Notes: a model not told the origin generated them from the sequence alone. 64,000 bases of DNA from an uncultured Clostridia bacterium (GCA_934141555.1 CAKPCK010000001.1:1-64000), one strand, 5' to 3'; positions 43,251 through 52,892 are shown, counted from the first letter of the stretch. Made by a program: numbers and translations.

Positions 43251-44180
43251 GTGAAAAATATAGGTAATTTAATTAATGCATTTTATGAACAAAATATTTT
43301 AGCATATATACAAAGTTTGCAAGAATATCCAATAAAATTTGTTTCATTAATATTAGATATAACAATTGTTGTTTTTCTTGCATATGAATTGGTAAAAATC
43401 GTAAAAGGGTCTAGAGCATGGCAATTAATAAAAGGTATTGCATTTTTAGTTGTTGCAACAGGTGTAAGTAAATTATTAAATTTATATATATTAAATTATA
43501 TATTATCAATGATAATGGACTGGGGAGTAATACTTGTTATAATTATTTTCCAACCTGAGATAAGAAGAGCATTAGAACAATTAGGAGGAAATAATAGATT
43601 TTCAAGATTTTTTGGGTTTGATAAAGATATAATCACTAGGACAAAAGAAGATATATATAAAATAGTAATTGCAGCATTTGAACTTGCAAAAACACATACA
43701 GGAGCATTAATTGTAATAGAAAGAGATATAAAACTTAGTGATATTATTGCGACAGGAATTCCAATGAATTCAGAAGTATCTCCACAATTATTAGTAAATA
43801 TATTTGTACCTAATACACCATTACATGATGGAGCAGTAGTTATTAGTGAAAATAAAATAGCGGCAGCAGCTTGTATGTTGCCACTTGCAAGTGATCAAGA
43901 CATTGCTAAAGAATTAGGAACAAGACACAGAGCTGGTATTGGAATTTCGAAAGAATCTGATGCTCTTGCAATAATTGTTTCAGAGGAAACAGGAAAGGTA
44001 TCTGTTGCAAAAGATGGAACATTAATTGCAGATGTAAGAGAAGACGTATTAAAAAAGATTTTGATAAACAATGTTGTTACAAAACGTTTTACAAATATTG
44101 AAGAAAAAAAGAATAATAGTAAAAAAATATTAAGTAATATTCAGAATTTATTTAAAAGCAAAAAGAAAAAAGAAAAATAA
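43251..44180 (+). CDS. cdaA: membrane diadenylate cyclase CdaA
   Basis: Makes c-di-AMP from two ATP. Three N-terminal transmembrane helices (about residues 35-105) precede the DAC domain with L-H-D-G-A-V-V-I and G-T-R-H-R-A-G-I-G-I-S. The start is GTG 43251, eight bases after AAAGGAG; the ATG at 43218 would place that site inside the gene. In many Bacillota cdaA is followed by cdaR (YbbR) and glmM; here neither is present, and truA comes next. The C-terminus ends in a lysine-rich tail. Confidence 0.95.
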   Translation: MKNIGNLINAFYEQNILAYIQSLQEYPIKFVSLILDITIVVFLAYELVKIVKGSRAWQLIKGIAFLVVATGVSKLLNLYILNYILSMIMDWGVILVIIIFQPEIRRALEQLGGNNRFSRFFGFDKDIITRTKEDIYKIVIAAFELAKTHTGALIVIERDIKLSDIIATGIPMNSEVSPQLLVNIFVPNTPLHDGAVVISENKIAAAACMLPLASDQDIAKELGTRHRAGIGISKESDALAIIVSEETGKVSVAKDGTLIADVREDVLKKILINNVVTKRFTNIEEKKNNSKKILSNIQNLFKSKKKKEK

Positions 44181-44204
44181 GTGGCTTATTGCCACCTTTT
44201 CTTT
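44181..44204 (+). terminator. short intrinsic terminator
   Basis: GTGGC, a TTATT loop and GCCAC, followed by CTTTTCTTTG. Confidence 0.65.
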
Positions 44205-44231
44205 GTCTCTTTGTTCTAAGAAGGGAAAAAA

Positions 44232-44969
44232 ATGAGAAACATTAAATTAACAATAGAATATGATGGAAAAGACTTCAATGGATGGCAAAAACAACCTAAT
44301 AAATTAAATATTCAAGGAACAATAGAACAAGCGATAAAAAGCATAACAGGTGAAGATATTGAATTAAATGCATCTGGGAGAACAGATGCAGGAGTTCATG
44401 CTCTTGGACAAGTGGCAAATTTTAAGACAAATTCACAAATCCCAATTGAAAAATTTGCTATAGCAATAAATTCAAGATTAAAAAAATCTATAGTAATAAA
44501 AAAAGCAGAAGAAGTTGACGAAAGATTTCATAGTAGACTAAATTGTAAAAGAAAGACATATAGATATATAATAAATAATTCACCAGAGGGAACAGCTATA
44601 TATAGATATTTGGAAACACATATTCCACAAAAATTAAATGTAGAAAAAATGAAAGAAGCAGTTAAATATTTTATAGGTGAACATGATTTTAAAGCATTTA
44701 AAGCAAGTGGAACAAGTAGTAAAAGTAGTGTTAGGACAATATATGATGCAAAAGTATATCAAAATGGAGATAAAATTTATATTGAATTAACAGGAAATGG
44801 ATTTTTATATAATATGGTTAGAATTATTGCTGGAACACTTGTAGAAGTAGGCTTAGAGAAGATAGAACCTAAAAAAATAGAAGAAATAATAAAAGAAGGA
44901 AGAAGAGAAATGGCAGGGAAAACACTTCCTCCAAATGGTTTATATTTAGTTGATGTAAAATATGAGTAA
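44232..44969 (+). CDS. truA: tRNA pseudouridine(38-40) synthase
   Basis: Modifies U38-U40 in tRNA anticodon arms. It has 245 residues; the catalytic aspartate is in A-S-G-R-T-D-A-G-V-H-A, followed by the R-F-H-S-R-L-N-C-K-R-K-T-Y-R-Y block and the C-terminal G-N-G-F-L-Y-N-M-V-R-I-I-A-G-T. AAGAAGGG precedes the ATG. Confidence 0.97.
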   Translation: MRNIKLTIEYDGKDFNGWQKQPNKLNIQGTIEQAIKSITGEDIELNASGRTDAGVHALGQVANFKTNSQIPIEKFAIAINSRLKKSIVIKKAEEVDERFHSRLNCKRKTYRYIINNSPEGTAIYRYLETHIPQKLNVEKMKEAVKYFIGEHDFKAFKASGTSSKSSVRTIYDAKVYQNGDKIYIELTGNGFLYNMVRIIAGTLVEVGLEKIEPKKIEEIIKEGRREMAGKTLPPNGLYLVDVKYE

Positions 44970-45027
44970 CAAGTAAAAAAAAAATTCATAAGATATATAA
45001 ATAATATTTATAAAAAGGGAGGTCTTT

Positions 45028-45474
45028 ATGAATTTCTTTTTGATTTTTGCCCTTATATTTTTTACAATAATAGTCGCAATATTTCTTCAAAAATTAGTAA
45101 ATTGTCCACTATTAATTGGATTATTATTTTTCTCGGTATTTATATTAGTTGCGGCAATTACAGGAAATACTAACTTTATTATAGTTGCAGTAGTTTTAGG
45201 AATAATAGCTTTTATATCTGCATTTCTATTTTGCATAATATCAAGATGCAATTTCTTTGATAATTGTAATTGCAATAATAGTAATAATGATGTTAGTGTT
45301 ACAAGTGCAAATATAAATACTAATAGTAATAATTGCACATGTTCATCATCACAACCTTTAACAATTTTAAATAGTGATGGAGAAATTGTAGCAAGAATAA
45401 ATGGAGATAATATTACATGTACATCTCAGCAAAATGATAATAATTCTTGTGTTAGAAGTTATAGACATAAGTAA
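45028..45474 (+). CDS. membrane protein with Asn/Cys-rich tail (DUF2651-like)
   Basis: A 148-residue protein with three hydrophobic helices (residues about 2-85) like the DUF2651 family, then a low-complexity Asn/Ser/Cys-rich segment (C-N-F-F-D-N-C-N-C-N-N) and a short terminal domain with N-S-D-G-E-I-V-A-R-I-N-G-D-N. GGGAGG precedes the ATG. The family link is tentative. Eight or so cysteines in the tail suggest metal or disulfide bonding if exported. Confidence 0.65.
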   Translation: MNFFLIFALIFFTIIVAIFLQKLVNCPLLIGLLFFSVFILVAAITGNTNFIIVAVVLGIIAFISAFLFCIISRCNFFDNCNCNNSNNDVSVTSANINTNSNNCTCSSSQPLTILNSDGEIVARINGDNITCTSQQNDNNSCVRSYRHK

Positions 45475-45475
45475 T

Positions 45476-45521
45476 AAAAATCAATATTAATAAGTTTTTT
45501 CTTATTAATGTTGATTTTTTT
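45476..45521 (+). terminator. intrinsic terminator
   Basis: A 19-bp stem with few G-U pairs (45476-45494 with 45501-45519), six-T loop and T-rich tail. Confidence 0.9.
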
Positions 45522-45645
45522 GTTCTATTAAGATTGTTATAATTTTCTATTTTTTACAATAAAAAATAATAATAATATCTTGATATTTTCACATTCATAG
45601 AGTAAAATATATACTAGCAAAAAACAAAGAATAATGGAGGTTTAC

Positions 45646-46377
45646 ATGGAAAACAAATTAAATAGTATAGCAAAAGTACACTCAATAGAAAGTTTTGGAA
45701 CAGTTGATGGACCAGGAATAAGATTTGTATTGTTTTTACAAGGTTGTAGTTTAAAATGTAAATACTGTCATAATAGAGACACATGGGACATGACACTAGG
45801 AGAAGAAAAAACATTAGAAGAAATAGTAGAAAAAGTAAAAAGATATAAAACATATATGACTTTATCTGGAGGAGGGGTAACAGTTACAGGAGGAGAACCA
45901 TTATTACAAGTAAAGTTTTTAATAGAATTTTTCAAAAAACTAAAAGAAGAAAATATAAATACTTGTATAGATACATCTGGAATGTTTAATATTACAGATG
46001 ATATTAAAGAAGTATTAAAATATACAGACTTAGTATTATTAGATATAAAACATATAGATGATGAAAAATGTAAGGAATTAGTTGGTTCTTCAAATAAGAA
46101 AGAATTAGAATTTGCGAAATATTTAAGTGAAAATGGAAAGAAAATGTGGATTAGACAAGTATTAGTGCCTGGGTATACAGATGATGAAAAAGATTTACTA
46201 AGATTGAAAGATTTTTTGTCAACATTAAAAACAGTAGAAAAAGTTCAAATTTTAAAGTATCATAGTATGGGAAAATACAAATGGGAAAAACTTGGATTAA
46301 AATATGAACTAGAAGGTGTAAGAGATGCAACAATAGAAGATGAAGAAAGAGCAAAAAAAATATTAGGAATTCAATAA
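45646..46377 (+). CDS. pflA: pyruvate formate-lyase activating enzyme
   Basis: A radical SAM activase that installs the glycyl radical on pyruvate formate-lyase. It has 243 residues from ATG 45646, chosen because GGAGG is five bases upstream. The iron-sulfur motif is C-S-L-K-C-K-Y-C, preceded by E-S-F-G-T-V-D-G-P-G-I-R, and the SAM-binding G-G-E-P is present. pfl itself is not adjacent, although the two are often paired. It points to an anaerobic metabolism. Confidence 0.92.
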   Translation: MENKLNSIAKVHSIESFGTVDGPGIRFVLFLQGCSLKCKYCHNRDTWDMTLGEEKTLEEIVEKVKRYKTYMTLSGGGVTVTGGEPLLQVKFLIEFFKKLKEENINTCIDTSGMFNITDDIKEVLKYTDLVLLDIKHIDDEKCKELVGSSNKKELEFAKYLSENGKKMWIRQVLVPGYTDDEKDLLRLKDFLSTLKTVEKVQILKYHSMGKYKWEKLGLKYELEGVRDATIEDEERAKKILGIQ

Positions 46378-46407
46378 AAATATATTTGAATGTGAGGAAT
46401 AGATAAT

Positions 46408-47202
46408 ATGCCATCAAGTAAAAAAAGTGGTAGTTTTAATAAACAAAGAGAGATAGAAAAAAAGAGACGCAAAAACAGAAAAAAAAGATTAATAATTTTT
46501 ATATTATTAGCAATAATTCTTGGAACTATTTTATATTTTTTAAATTCTCCAACATTTAAAATAAAAAATGTAGAAGTTACTGGAAATGCACAATTAGATA
46601 GTGAAAAAATTATAGAACAATCAGAAATAAAAATTGGAGAAAGTATATTTGCTAATTTTAATATAATAACAAAAGTAAAAGTAAAACAAAATAGATATAT
46701 TGAAGATGCAGTTGTTAGTAAGAAAATGCCAGACACAATAAAAATAGAAGTTAAAGAAAGAATAGCAAGTTTTCAAGTAAAAACAGAAAGTGGATATTAT
46801 ATATATATTGATGACCAAGGATATATAATAGAATATTCACAAGAACCAAGAGAATTAATAACAATAGCTGGAATGGATATAACAGAAGAAAATATAGAAA
46901 ATAAAAAAAGACTAGAAGATGATGATCTTAATATAAAATTAGAAAATATATTACATATAAAAGAACAAGCAATAGAAAAGGGAATATATGATAAAATTTC
47001 TGAGATGCAAGTAGAAAATGAATATATATTAAAATTAGATAGTCTAAATTTAACTATTAATTTAGGAAATGCAACAAATATAAAAGATAGAATGGATTAT
47101 GTTAAATCTATTATTGAAAGAGAAAATGGAAAATCAGGAATAATAAATGTTAATGGAAATTTGAATGAAGGGTTTGAACCATATTTTACAGAAAATCAAT
47201 AA
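46408..47202 (+). CDS. ftsQ: cell division protein FtsQ/DivIB
   Basis: A 264-residue bitopic division protein. A very basic cytoplasmic N-terminus (about 28 residues), one transmembrane helix (about 29-46), then a POTRA domain starting F-K-I-K-N-V-E-V-T-G-N-A and an FtsQ beta domain with I-D-D-Q-G-Y-I-I-E-Y. It opens the division cluster here; the usual upstream murein genes (murG, murB, ddl) are not present. Start without a strong Shine-Dalgarno (GAGGAAT). Confidence 0.92.
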   Translation: MPSSKKSGSFNKQREIEKKRRKNRKKRLIIFILLAIILGTILYFLNSPTFKIKNVEVTGNAQLDSEKIIEQSEIKIGESIFANFNIITKVKVKQNRYIEDAVVSKKMPDTIKIEVKERIASFQVKTESGYYIYIDDQGYIIEYSQEPRELITIAGMDITEENIENKKRLEDDDLNIKLENILHIKEQAIEKGIYDKISEMQVENEYILKLDSLNLTINLGNATNIKDRMDYVKSIIERENGKSGIINVNGNLNEGFEPYFTENQ

Positions 47203-47217
47203 TTTTAGAGAGGAAGA

Positions 47218-47940
47218 ATGCACATGAATAAGAAAATGAAAATTAGTTTAATATTAGGTGGAATGTGTGTAGCATTATCTTGTGGAATTGCAATACAAGT
47301 TAGAACAATATCAAAAATTGGGACAACTACAAGCAGAAATTCAACTGAAAATGAATTAAGAGATGCAATATTAAGAACAAAAGAAAATTATGATAATCTG
47401 TATGCAGATGAAGAAAAAGCAGAAAAATTATTAGAGAATGAAAGAAAAAGTGCAACAGAAAATAATAGTGAATTAACAGAAATACAAGAAAATATAAAAA
47501 AATTAAGCACACAATTAGGATTAACAGATGTTACTGGAAAAGGAGTAATAATAAAAGTAGATGATGCAGTTGTACAATCAACATTTGACCCTAATTCTAC
47601 AATAGTGCATGATACAGATCTTATTAGTATAGTAAATGAATTGAAAAATGCAGGGGCAGAAGCAATATCAATTAATGATCAGAGAATTGTATCAAATACA
47701 GTTATAGAATGTATAGGAACAGTTATTAAAATTAATGGACAAAGAGTAGGTGCACCATTTACAATAAGGGCTATAGGAATGCCTGAATTGTTAAAAAATA
47801 CATATAGAAATGGTGGATATTTAAAAGTATTAGAAGGAGATAGAATTCAGGTAGATTTTAAAACATCTGATAATATAACAATTCCAAAGTATACTGGAAC
47901 ATATAAATTTGAATATGCGCAAACAATAAATAACAAATAA
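47218..47940 (+). CDS. DUF881 family protein (first copy)
   Basis: A 240-residue membrane-anchored protein: N-terminal helix, a coiled coil (about residues 40-95), then the DUF881 domain with G-V-I-I-K-V-D-D, D-L-I-S-I-V-N-E-L-K-N-A-G-A-E-A-I-S-I-N-D-Q-R and the I-N-G-Q-R-V pattern. These genes accompany ftsA, ftsZ and sbp in many Clostridia; the role is not known. Start ATG 47218 or 47224. Confidence 0.92.
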   Translation: MHMNKKMKISLILGGMCVALSCGIAIQVRTISKIGTTTSRNSTENELRDAILRTKENYDNLYADEEKAEKLLENERKSATENNSELTEIQENIKKLSTQLGLTDVTGKGVIIKVDDAVVQSTFDPNSTIVHDTDLISIVNELKNAGAEAISINDQRIVSNTVIECIGTVIKINGQRVGAPFTIRAIGMPELLKNTYRNGGYLKVLEGDRIQVDFKTSDNITIPKYTGTYKFEYAQTINNK

Positions 47941-47965
47941 AAAATTAAGGAAAAGAGAAATTAAT

Positions 47966-48724
47966 ATGAAAAAAATTAATCTAAGTAGAGAGAAAATCGT
48001 TATGGCAATAACGATAGGAATTGCATGTTTAGCTTTAATGTTAGTAATGTTTATGCAATTTAAAGTTGTTAAACAAACAGATATAACATCAATAGAAAGT
48101 ATGAGAGAAGAAGAATTAAGAACAGAACTTTCTGATTACAGAAAAAAATATTCTGAGATACAAGAAAAATATGAAGAAACAATGAATAAACTAACAGAAT
48201 ATCAGACAGAAAAAGAATCTGATGAAAAGACAGCAAAATTATTACAAAATGAATTAGATGAATTAAATACTTACCTTGGTATGACAGATGTTCAAGGAGA
48301 AGGGATAACAATAATATTAACAGATAATGGTGGAAAAGAATTAAAGAATTCTGATGAAAAAATAGTTTCAATTTCAAGTTTAGACTTATTAAGAGTTATT
48401 AGAGATTTATTAGCAGCAGGAGCAGAAGCTATTTCTATAAATGATCAAAGAATTATAGGAAATAGTGATATATTTTTAATAGGATCAAGTAGTACACCAT
48501 TTGTACAGGTAAATGGTCAAAGAATAACATCACCATATGTAATAAAAGCTATAGGAAATAAATCATATCTTGAAAGTGCAGTAAGCATAAATTCAAGTAT
48601 GTTACAAGCATTAAAAGAAGAAGGACATGACGTTGAAATTCAAACATCAGGATATAATAGACCAGTTGTAATAAAAGCATATACAGGGACTATTGATACA
48701 AAATATATAAAAGACAAAGAATAA
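47966..48724 (+). CDS. DUF881 family protein (second copy)
   Basis: A 252-residue paralogue of the gene before it, with the same order: N-terminal helix, coiled coil (about residues 45-105), and DUF881 domain with D-L-L-R-V-I-R-D-L-L-A-A-G-A-E-A and S-I-N-D-Q-R. AAAAGAGAAA precedes the ATG. The two copies are similar enough to come from an old tandem duplication. Confidence 0.92.
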   Translation: MKKINLSREKIVMAITIGIACLALMLVMFMQFKVVKQTDITSIESMREEELRTELSDYRKKYSEIQEKYEETMNKLTEYQTEKESDEKTAKLLQNELDELNTYLGMTDVQGEGITIILTDNGGKELKNSDEKIVSISSLDLLRVIRDLLAAGAEAISINDQRIIGNSDIFLIGSSSTPFVQVNGQRITSPYVIKAIGNKSYLESAVSINSSMLQALKEEGHDVEIQTSGYNRPVVIKAYTGTIDTKYIKDKE

Positions 48725-48743
48725 TTAGAAAGGAAAATGTAAA

Positions 48744-49121
48744 ATGATAGTAATAGCAATTATTTTAGGATGTATTATAGGAGCTCTTATAGGAATAAAT
48801 GCTCCTATGATACCATATACATATTCAACATTTTTAGCAATAGCTGTTGTAGCAGCATTAGACTCTGTTTTTGGAGGAATAACATCTGTTTTGAAGAAAA
48901 ATTTTGATTTAACAATTTTTATTTCAGGATTTTTCTGTAATAGTATATTATCAATAGCACTAACATATTTAGGACAAAAATTAAATATAGATATATATTT
49001 AGCAGCATTAGTAGTATTTGTTGGAAGAATGTTCACAAATTTAACAATAATTAGAAGATATTATATAGATTTATGGAGAGAAAAGGCAAGAAATAAAGCA
49101 GTAAAAAATAGTGAAAAATAA
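48744..49121 (+). CDS. sbp: small basic protein Sbp (DUF1290)
   Basis: A 125-residue membrane protein with three or four helices and the family end F-V-G-R-M-F-x-N-L-x-x-I-R-R. It is found between the DUF881 genes and ftsA in Bacillus and Clostridium. AGAAAGGA precedes the ATG. The function is unknown. Confidence 0.92.
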   Translation: MIVIAIILGCIIGALIGINAPMIPYTYSTFLAIAVVAALDSVFGGITSVLKKNFDLTIFISGFFCNSILSIALTYLGQKLNIDIYLAALVVFVGRMFTNLTIIRRYYIDLWREKARNKAVKNSEK

Positions 49122-49199
49122 AGCACAAAATATATTACAAACATATTACATGAATATCAAAATTATTACAAAAATATTTCAAAAATGTTTCAATTTATA

Positions 49200-49228
49200 T
49201 TGACTTTTTTATGAAAATGTAATATATA
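49200..49228 (+). promoter_or_regulatory. sigma-A promoter of ftsA-ftsZ
   Basis: TTGACT (49200-49205), a 17-base spacer and TATATA (49223-49228), about 64 bases before the ftsA start. Confidence 0.65.
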
Positions 49229-49291
49229 TAACAAAGAAGAAAACAATCTATATAATATAGAAATTTAAACAAAATAAATGGAGGAATCATT

Positions 49292-50521
49292 TTGGCAATA
49301 GGTGATATCATAGTTGGTATTGATATAGGTACATCTAAGGTTTGCACAGTTGTTGGAGAGGTAAATAACTTTGGACAAATCGAAACACTATGTAGCACAT
49401 CTTGTAAATGTAATGGTATAAAAAAGGGCAAAATTATTAATGAAGAAGAAGTTAGTTTAAGTGTTGCAAAAACTATAAAAGATGCTGAGGAAGAAGCGGA
49501 ATTTAAAATAAACTCAGCATATGTAACAATTCCAGGAAAAGAAGTTACAATAGTTCAAAATAGCATTGTAAAAGAATTAAAAGATAAATTTGCTGGTATA
49601 TCATTAAAAGATGTTCAGAGTGCAATTGTGCAAGCTAAAGATATTGAAATACCAGAAGGGAAAACAATAATAGATATAGTACCATCAGAAGTAATACTTG
49701 ATAACGGAAAAATTGTCGCAGACCCAGTTGGCAATTTAAGCTCAAATTTTACACTAAAAGCACAAGTTATCTTAGCAAATAAAGATTATGTAAGACAATT
49801 AACGTCAATCTTTAAAAGAGTTGGAATTGAAGTAGATGGAATAGTTCCAACAGCTTTAGCAGAAAAAAATTTAATGTTAGATACTAATGAATTATATGAT
49901 AATGTAATGTTACTTGATATTGGAGCAGGAAATACGGAAATTGGTGTATTTGAGGGAAACAATTTCACTTATACAAATACAATTCCTTTAGGAGGAGATA
50001 ATATTACAAATGATATATCATTAGTATTAAATATTTCAGAAGAAGAAGCAGAAAAACTAAAAAAACAATATGGACTTGCTTTAAAATCATTTATAGATAA
50101 TGATAATGAAATAATGTTAAATACTTGTAGAGATGAGAATAGAAATAAGATAATAAAAAGTTCAGAATTAATAGAAATAATTGAAGCAAGAATTGAAGAA
50201 ATATTTACATTAATAAATAAAGATATTACAAACAATAATGTAAAGCAAAATATAAATACTGTTATATTAACTGGAAGAGGAATTACTACAATTAACAAAA
50301 GTGATGTCGCAGGAAAGATAAATTTAAATATACCTGTAAAAATGTCAACAGGAAGGCTAATAAGTACAATAAAACCAGAATTTAGAACTAGTTATGCACT
50401 TGTTAGATATATTGCTGCAAGACCTTATGTTAAATCTGTATCAAGCAGTATAGATAGACAGCCAAATGAAAGCATATTTAGAACAATAATAGATAGAGTA
50501 AAAGAGTTCTTTTATTCTTAA
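49292..50521 (+). CDS. ftsA: cell division protein FtsA
   Basis: Actin-like membrane tether for FtsZ, 409 residues. The ATP-binding motifs are G-I-D-I-G-T-S-K-V-C (phosphate 1), L-D-I-G-A-G-N-T-E-I-G (phosphate 2) and I-L-T-G-R-G (adenosine). The C-terminal amphipathic membrane helix I-D-R-V-K-E-F-F is present. The start is TTG 49292, preceded by GGAGG at seven bases. Confidence 0.95.
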   Translation: MAIGDIIVGIDIGTSKVCTVVGEVNNFGQIETLCSTSCKCNGIKKGKIINEEEVSLSVAKTIKDAEEEAEFKINSAYVTIPGKEVTIVQNSIVKELKDKFAGISLKDVQSAIVQAKDIEIPEGKTIIDIVPSEVILDNGKIVADPVGNLSSNFTLKAQVILANKDYVRQLTSIFKRVGIEVDGIVPTALAEKNLMLDTNELYDNVMLLDIGAGNTEIGVFEGNNFTYTNTIPLGGDNITNDISLVLNISEEEAEKLKKQYGLALKSFIDNDNEIMLNTCRDENRNKIIKSSELIEIIEARIEEIFTLINKDITNNNVKQNINTVILTGRGITTINKSDVAGKINLNIPVKMSTGRLISTIKPEFRTSYALVRYIAARPYVKSVSSSIDRQPNESIFRTIIDRVKEFFYS

Positions 50522-50559
50522 ATAAAAAAATATTTTAGTTTTATGGGGAGGAAAACTTA

Positions 50560-51669
50560 ATGAAAGAGTATGAAGAAGAAACAATGATGGATGGTGCTGC
50601 AACAATAAAAGTAATAGGTGTTGGTGGCGCTGGAAACAATGCAGTAAATAGAATGATTGAAGCGGGAATAAAAGGAGTAGACTTTATCGCAGTTAATACA
50701 GATAGACAAGCATTACAAAAGTCAAAAGCAAGTGCTAAAATTCAAATAGGAGAAAAGATAACAAGAGGTTTAGGAGCTGGTGCAAATCCAGATATAGGAG
50801 CACAATCAGCAGAAGAAAATAAATCAGAAATTGCAGAAACTTTACGCGGAGCAGATATGGTATTTGTTACAGCCGGAATGGGTGGTGGAACAGGTACAGG
50901 TGCTGCACCAATAGTTGCACAATCAGCAAAAGAAATGGGAATATTAACAATAGGTGTTGTAACAAAACCATTTACATTTGAAGGAAAGAAAAGACTTTCA
51001 CAAGCTGAACGCGGAATAGAAAGTTTAAAAGGTAAAGTAGATGCCTTAGTAGTAATACCAAATGATAAATTATTACAAATAATAGATAGAAAAACATCAA
51101 TAAATGATGCATTTAGAATGGCAGATGATGTATTAAGACAAGGTGTACAAGGTATATCAGACTTAATAGCTGTTACAGGAACAGTAAACTTAGACTTTGC
51201 AGATGTTAAAACAATAATGAAAGATACAGGAATGGCACATATGGGAATTGGTAGAGCATCTGGAGAAAATAGAGCAGAAGATGCAGCAAAACAAGCAGTA
51301 CAAAGTCCATTACTTGAAACATCAATAGAAGGAGCAAGAGGAGTAATCATAAATATCACAGGTGGAGAAGATTTAGGATTACATGAAGTTAATACAGCTG
51401 CTGAACTTGTTCAACGCAGTGTAGATCCTGAAGCAAATATTATATTTGGTACAGTTACAGATCCAAATATGGGAGAAGATATTCAAATTACAGTTATTGC
51501 AACAGGATTTGAGAAACCAGAAGCAAGAGTTGCTTCAAGTGTAGATAGTTTTGTAAATAAACAATGGGATAAGAAAATAAATTCAATTCCAACATCTACA
51601 GATAATTCTAATTCAGGTGATTTAGATATTCCAGCATTTTTACGTAAAAATAAAGGAAAAAATATGTAA
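50560..51669 (+). CDS. ftsZ: cell division protein FtsZ
   Basis: Tubulin-like GTPase that forms the Z ring, 369 residues. The GTP signature G-G-G-T-G-T-G-A-A-P and the N-terminal G-V-G-G-A-G-N-N-A are intact, as is the synergy-loop region (N-L-D-F-A-D). The linker is short, and the C-terminal peptide D-I-P-A-F-L-R, which contacts FtsA, is followed by a basic end. It starts 38 bases after ftsA; a terminator follows. Confidence 0.98.
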   Translation: MKEYEEETMMDGAATIKVIGVGGAGNNAVNRMIEAGIKGVDFIAVNTDRQALQKSKASAKIQIGEKITRGLGAGANPDIGAQSAEENKSEIAETLRGADMVFVTAGMGGGTGTGAAPIVAQSAKEMGILTIGVVTKPFTFEGKKRLSQAERGIESLKGKVDALVVIPNDKLLQIIDRKTSINDAFRMADDVLRQGVQGISDLIAVTGTVNLDFADVKTIMKDTGMAHMGIGRASGENRAEDAAKQAVQSPLLETSIEGARGVIINITGGEDLGLHEVNTAAELVQRSVDPEANIIFGTVTDPNMGEDIQITVIATGFEKPEARVASSVDSFVNKQWDKKINSIPTSTDNSNSGDLDIPAFLRKNKGKNM

Positions 51670-51674
51670 TAAGA

Positions 51675-51710
51675 GAATTCATGTACTAGAAATAGTATAT
51701 GAATTTTTTC
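51675..51710 (+). terminator. intrinsic terminator after ftsZ
   Basis: AATTCATGTACTA, the loop GAAA and TAGTATATGAATT (one G-U), then TTTTC. It separates the vegetative division genes from the sporulation pair. Confidence 0.88.
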
Positions 51711-51752
51711 TTTTGAATAAAAATCTATGAAATTTATGTCTGGAATTATATA

Positions 51753-51785
51753 ATGACAAATTTTTTGTTTTTAATATAGTATAAT
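51753..51785 (+). promoter_or_regulatory. possible Spo0A-dependent spoIIG promoter
   Basis: TATAAT (51780-51785) has no -35 at 17 bases. ATGACA (51753-51758) lies 21 bases upstream and overlaps TGACAAA (51754-51760), a partial inverted 0A box. The Bacillus subtilis spoIIG promoter has the same long-spacer design with 0A boxes over the -35. Confidence 0.5.
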
Positions 51786-51822
51786 TAATATTTGAAAAAA
51801 TATATTATATTTGGAGGCTATT

Positions 51823-52710
51823 ATGACAATATATATTGATATAATATTTATTGAAAACATAATAATGAATGCAATTATTTTATATGCAACATCAATTATA
51901 TTAAAACAAAAAATAAAAATTATTAGATTAATAATATCATCAACAATTGGCTCAATTTATTCAATAGTAATGTATATAACCAAATTGACTATGTATTCAT
52001 CAATAATATCAAAATTTATATTATCAGTAGTAATGGTTTATGTGGCATTTAAACCTAATGATTTTAAAAAAATGTTTAAACAGATTATAATTTTTTATTT
52101 AACATCATTTGTATTTGGTGGTGTAGCATTAAACTTAATATATTTTTTAAGACCAGAAAATATAAGTATAAAAAATGGATTATTTACAGGAGAATATGCA
52201 TTAAAAGTAATAATGTTAGGAGCTATTATGGCATTTATAATAATAAAAATATCAATTAAAATAATAAAAACAAAATTTAATACAAAAGATATGTATTGTG
52301 ATATAAAGTTGAAAATAAATGAAAAACAAATAGAAACAAAAGCAATGATAGATACAGGAAATCTTGTAAAAGAACCAATTACTAATACACCAGTTGTAAT
52401 AGTTGAAGGATCCTTACTAGAAGGAATTATTCCAAAAGAAATATTAAGAAACTTAGAAAATATTTTATGTGGAAACTTAGAAAATTTACCACAAGAGATA
52501 CAAGACAAATATTTGCCTAAATTAAGATGTATACCGTTTTCATCATTAGGAAAAGAAAATGGAATGTTAGTTGGAATAAAAATATCTGAGATTGTAGTGA
52601 AAAGCGAAGATGAGGAGAAAAAAACTTCTAATATTATAATTGGTATATATGAAAGAAGTTTGACGAAAAGAGGCGAATATAGAGCATTAGTTGGTGTAGA
52701 TTTATTATAG
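51823..52710 (+). CDS. spoIIGA: sigma-E processing peptidase SpoIIGA
   Basis: Membrane aspartic protease that cleaves pro-sigma-E after a signal from the forespore. About 296 residues: five N-terminal transmembrane helices (residues about 1-150), then a cytoplasmic protease domain with A-M-I-D177-T-G-N-L and the family block L-R-C-I-P-F-S-S-L-G. ATG 51823 has GGAGG five bases upstream; the longer frame is rejected. sigE follows, as in other spore formers. Confidence 0.95.
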   Translation: MTIYIDIIFIENIIMNAIILYATSIILKQKIKIIRLIISSTIGSIYSIVMYITKLTMYSSIISKFILSVVMVYVAFKPNDFKKMFKQIIIFYLTSFVFGGVALNLIYFLRPENISIKNGLFTGEYALKVIMLGAIMAFIIIKISIKIIKTKFNTKDMYCDIKLKINEKQIETKAMIDTGNLVKEPITNTPVVIVEGSLLEGIIPKEILRNLENILCGNLENLPQEIQDKYLPKLRCIPFSSLGKENGMLVGIKISEIVVKSEDEEKKTSNIIIGIYERSLTKRGEYRALVGVDLL

Positions 52711-52758
52711 ATAATAAAAATACTTAAAATAATTAGAAGAAAAGTAAATAAATAAAAG

Positions 52759-52795
52759 AGAAATAATCGAACAATAGCGATTATTTCTTTTTTTC
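52759..52795 (+). terminator. intrinsic terminator between spoIIGA and sigE
   Basis: AGAAATAATCG (52759-52769) and CGATTATTTCT (52778-52788) with an 8-base loop and T run. It lies inside what is usually one operon. Confidence 0.85.
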
Positions 52796-52892
52796 TACAA
52801 TAAGAAAAGACAGCTTTTTTATTATTAGAGTTGTACAATAAAAATCAAGAAGAGAGGTGAGGAATTAAAAGAATAAAGGAAAGGAAATTTAA

